From positions 62,001-126,000 of the forward strand of contig CAUYLG010070477.1 of the NCBI GenBank assembly GCA_963573385.1: a stretch of DNA of 64,000 bases, in the 5' to 3' direction. Under the pieces are notes generated by a model. It had not been told where the DNA came from. It saw only the letters and a list, made by a program, of their open reading frames with translations, and searched no databases. Shown here piece by piece: positions 60,310 through 64,000 of the stretch. Source of the stretch: Cacajao melanocephalus. Its lineage: Eukaryota; Chordata; Mammalia; Primates; Pitheciidae. Every line of letters starts with the position of its first letter. Within the stretch, counting starts at the first letter, position 1. Made by a program: the position numbers and the translations under genes.

Positions 60310-60904
60310 AAAAAGCATAGAGCAGATGCAGGGGACCAATCCAGGAGTATTTATTTCTATGCTAAGAGTATTGTGAGCTTTCCTTGTTCTATATCAGAAA
60401 AACTCTTTCTCATGATCTCAGTTTCCCTAGGAAGATGCTGACTATTGCTATAATGTGGTGAAACAACTTAATCTGAAGGGATTAGTGCAGATTAAGTTAG
60501 GGAGAAGGGAAGATCTGAGCTTAGATTGGGAGCAGAGTTCTTTCTAATTTTGGTTAGGTATGGATGGCCGCTGTTGCTACCAAAGCAATAAACTGAACGC
60601 TGGTCATACATGAGGTTTGGAATAGAAGATAAACACATTTGCAGTCAAATTAATCTGTTATACATAGTGGTTATGTTTCAGTGGTTATGTTAGCAGGAAC
60701 AAATAAACCAATCTTATAAAAGATAGATCATCTGTTAGTTTTTACCCAACTAACCAATTGTATCTAGGGCCCACCCTTTAAGAAGAAGATACAACTAATC
60801 GTTTCTCATGTGGGAGAGGAAATTGCTGATTCCAAGACATTAGACAGTTGAAGTGATGCCTCCCTCTAGTAGCAGTAGAACACTACAGCTTATTCCTTCT
60901 GCTA
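60310..60904. other. intergenic DNA, nothing recognised
   Basis: Unassigned. Confidence 0.4.
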
Positions 60905-61121
60905 TAGCACTGCAGGGTAACTAGAGTTAACAATTTTATTGTATATTTTCAAATAGTGAAGAGAGGATTTTGAATGTTCCCAACCAAAAGAAATGATAAA
61001 TGTTTGAGGTGATCGGTATGCTAATTGCCCTGATTTGATCATTACACATTGTACACATGTTCAAAATATCACACTGTACCCATAAACATGTACAATTATT
61101 ATATGTCAATTAAAATAATAA
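60905..61121 (+). mobile_element. LINE-1 (old) 3' UTR end
   Basis: TTTGAGGTGATCGGTATGCT, ATTACACATTGTACACATGT and TACAATTATTATATGTCAAT are the terminal blocks of old L1 3' UTRs. Confidence 0.82.
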
Positions 61122-61307
61122 ATAGCAAGATAACCTGTAGCAGTGGTTGGTGACATAAGGGTTGGGAGAAGGAAGTTGAATTGTACTGAATAATGATAAA
61201 TAATAAATATAATAATAAATTATACTGTATAATAATAAATATCAAGATAACAGCCTATAGCAGTGGTTGTGAGATAAGGGTTGGGAGAAGGAAGCTGAAT
61301 TGTACTG
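61122..61307 (+). repeat. partial tandem duplication with AT-rich spacer
   Basis: About 65-70 bp units at 61122-61185 and 61238-61307 share AGGGTTGGGAGAAGGAAG and TGAATTGTACTGA. Between them lies an (AATAATAAAT)-like stretch. Confidence 0.88.
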
Positions 61308-62379
61308 ACATCTCAGTATAGTGAATTTAATCTGATTGTTTTCCCAACATTTGGCTAAATCTGATGGCTTTAGACTTTTCAAGGGAAGCAGGCTAAGGAT
61401 ATTGTGCTCCTTGGTTGAGAATAAAAGAGATTCGTGGAAGAAAATATGACTGACATGAAGGAATGGATGGCTCTTGCCCTTCTACTGTTTTCAGGCTTAT
61501 TCTCTCCCCTCTCAGCCTGCACAACTTGTCAGGCACTAAGGTTGAGAAAGCCATAAAATGCTAGTGGAATAAGGAAAGACTGTTGAATTTCCCCCTACAA
61601 TGCCAATGGACTTAAGTTAGCTTTGGCAGGGAACAGAGCAGGAATTAAGGAAGTCCTAACACCTTGTGGCAAATGAGCTATCTAGTTCAGCTTCAAATGA
61701 AATTCTGTGCCCTTAGGAGTGATATCGTGAAAGAATGATGAACAAATATTCAATTTATTCACAGAACAAAAGCATGTCAGTGTTAAGGAAATAAAGGAAT
61801 TAAAATTTTAAAGATGTTTCCGAGAGAAAAAAATGGCAAAAAATAAAATTGTCTTATCCTTATTTTTTACTTAAAATCCCTGCCACTGTCAATCACATAT
61901 CAAGAGACTGGCAGCCTATCTTTCTATATTTATGTATTTGTGTTTATTTCCACAGATGCCTCTGAAATCTTTGTTAGAGGCAAAGGCACTCAGACTGCCC
62001 AGAGAAATTATGTTTCCACTGTGGCATAGACACAGATCATACCAAGGACAAAGAGAAGCATTCCCCTGTATACTGCCCCAACTCCTGCAGGATCTGTGCT
62101 TTTGGCTGTCATGGTGACATGAAAGCAGGGCCGGCTTCACAGGCATAAGCCTATGCAGTCACAAAGAACCCGGCACGCAGAAGCGCCCTGCTCCTGTTTT
62201 AATATTCTGTGGTTGCTGTCTTGAAATTCTTGATTTTTGAACAGGAGACTCTGCATTTTCATTTCCCAGTGGGCTCCACAAAGTATGCAGCTCATCCTGT
62301 GTGAGGGTGCTCGGGGGGAAGGCAACACACCAGCTTTGGAGGTAGGCAGGCTTGCAATTCCATCTAAACTGCCTCTTAA
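61308..62379. other. intergenic DNA, nothing recognised
   Basis: Unassigned; short open frames on both strands lack domains. Confidence 0.4.
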
Positions 62380-62530
62380 TACGCAGTGGGAAAATTATCC
62401 TCTGAACTTCAGATTTTCATCTGCAATGAGGACAATGCTGTCTACCTATTAGTGTTATTGTTGTGAGGATTAGATATTGTGAAGGAATGCAGGTAAAGCA
62501 TCTAGAACAGTTTACCTGCCTTCACCACAA
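62380..62530 (+). mobile_element. MIR
   Basis: CAGATTTTCATCTGCAATGA, GTTGTGAGGATTAGATATTG and AGGTAAAGCATCTAGAACAG are sense MIR blocks. Confidence 0.78.
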
Positions 62531-63169
62531 TTATTCATAAAAGCCAAGTCTGTATATTGGATCCCAGTTGATGTTAGTGCTGGTCATAAGAAAAGAAAAA
62601 TGTGTTTTCTTTAGAAAAGTAGCTCTCTCTTTTACATTTTACAGGAAGCTATAGACTTAACGTTGCCATGGCTATCACTTTTGCCAGGATTCTCGTGGCT
62701 TCTTATTGCAGTTGCAGCCAAAGTGGAGACTAAGAAAATTAACAATCCTCTTAAATATTAGCTACATCTCGTAAGGTAGTTGTTTTTCATGATTCCAAAC
62801 CAGAAACAAGGAAGTCAATGAATTTTCCCAGTTCTTTTAAGAAGATATTAATGTGACTAAAATACACAATTTAAAATACATGATGCCCTTTCTGATAGCC
62901 TGGAGCAAAGAATGTTTCCACTGTTCTCACTCTTAAAGCAGCAGGTCTATTCCAGCCCCAAAATAGCTGCAGTCAGAGAAACTTGCCTCCTTGTTTATTA
63001 ATTCCAAAGGTAGAATGATATTGGAGCACCAATTTACCAAACCCAAACCAAATTGTAAGTACTACCTTGATGGGCTGAAGTAGGCCCTATCGTAGGAAGA
63101 GGATAGGGAGCTGAGACAGGCCTTGACATTACACAGGGTTGAGATTATGTACCTCAAAACCAATGCCCA
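62531..63169. other. intergenic DNA, nothing recognised
   Basis: Unassigned. Confidence 0.4.
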
Positions 63170-63815
63170 TGACACTGTGTCTAAATAGTCTATTCTCGTT
63201 ATTCACTATAGTTATTTTCTGTAAAGTACCCATGCATGCTGAATAAGCCAGCACTGAACCATTGTTCTTAGAGGAGATAGTTAAGTCATAACCTCTAGTC
63301 ACAACATTTTTGTCAGTTGGCCAGCACATAACCTTGTTTTATGAGTGTTTCTGTTTAAAGACACTTTACTTAATATATATTATTGAGTCATTAACATTGA
63401 ACTCATAACTAATAGCAGTATAACTCATGCCTAAAGGAAGCTTATGTAATACACATCTTTTCCCTATAAGGCCTATCACAGTCTTCTCCTGCTTGGGAAC
63501 AATAAGGCAGCACTTCCAAACTGCACTTGGGGGCCATTTTAAGCAACAAAATCACCAACCAAAAGTACAAAAACATGAAAAACGTGACACTTCTTTTCAG
63601 CATGAGAGCTGAAATGTAAACAGAGTATCGCCATCTTAGATCTCAACTGGGAACATGCATATCAGACCATTCAAGTTTTCTGTGGCTCTGCGCATGTCCC
63701 AGAGTGGCCATGAAGCACAGTGAGTATTGATTTGGGAGCTACAAATACGTTTTTTTTAGTGAGCAGGCAAATTTGCAAATGTGGAATCTGCAAATAGTGA
63801 AGATCAACTGTACAT
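63170..63815. mobile_element. DNA-transposon-like segment
   Basis: The two ends carry related motifs (TATTCACTATAGTTATTTTC near 63199 and CAAATAGTGAAGATCAACTG near 63791), and inner blocks such as CATAACCTTGTTTTATGAGT resemble an old nonautonomous DNA element. Family not resolved. Confidence 0.45.
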
Positions 63816-64000
63816 GGAAGTTGAGAGGAAGTGATTCCACTATCTTAGTGGACTTGCAGAGAAAACAAATCCGGATTGGGGATTTGTTTGGTTGGTTAAG
63901 AGATGCATATACATGTGACATTGGGCAGTATCTCTCATATTGTTTGCAAGTAGGATGCAGCAGAGATCACATGAAGTCAGAAGAATTGAGATTTCTGTAG

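Overview
The window is nuclear DNA of a primate. It carries about thirty Alu elements (full dimers, left or right half-monomers, many with poly-A tails and target-site duplications), several LINE-1 fragments, MaLR long terminal repeats, MIR copies, a Tigger transposon and a MADE1-type mariner element. The genes are spliced, with GT-AG introns. Both genes are on the + strand, and their order matches the GTPBP10-CLDN12 neighbourhood known from human chromosome 7q21. Compared with the human proteins as I remember them, GTPBP10 here has roughly 15-20 substitutions and one extra residue, while CLDN12 has about one. That suggests a non-human anthropoid, perhaps a New World monkey, but this rests on memory and not on an alignment.

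Layout. 1-7.5 kb: intergenic DNA with two MaLR LTR pieces and four Alus. 7.5-8.4 kb: CpG-enriched promoter and first exon of GTPBP10. 8.4-35.7 kb: the remaining nine coding exons of GTPBP10, in introns packed with repeats. Intron 1 holds an almost complete 3-kb Tigger fossil, intron 4 a 2-kb L1 piece, intron 6 the MADE1 element, and intron 8 a nest of two L1s in which the younger shows a 5' inversion. 35.7-44.2 kb: intergenic DNA with L1 3' ends, Alus, MIRs and a DNA-transposon remnant. 44.2-45.1 kb: CpG-enriched promoter and noncoding first exon of CLDN12. 46.5 kb: a possible second noncoding exon. 54.5-57.8 kb: the single coding exon and long 3' UTR of CLDN12. 57.8-64 kb: intergenic repeats, including an MLT1-like LTR and a DNA-transposon-like segment.

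GTPBP10 is reconstructed completely: ten coding exons at 8363-8395, 13817-14010, 15781-15872, 16389-16533, 22416-22489, 24798-24850, 27516-27623, 28172-28249, 33330-33453 and 35432-35697. Together they give 388 codons plus TAA with all splice phases consistent and the Obg GTPase motifs intact. CLDN12 is a 244-residue claudin in one exon. The two genes do not form a pathway: one encodes a mitochondrial ribosome-assembly GTPase, the other a tight-junction membrane protein. They are simply adjacent.

I found no undescribed gene system. The observations most worth following up are structural: a (TG)n-T8 tract beside a GTPBP10 acceptor, a duplicated ~170-bp block flanking the last GTPBP10 exon, a nested L1 with a 5' inversion, and a MADE1 element split by an unidentified 279-bp segment.
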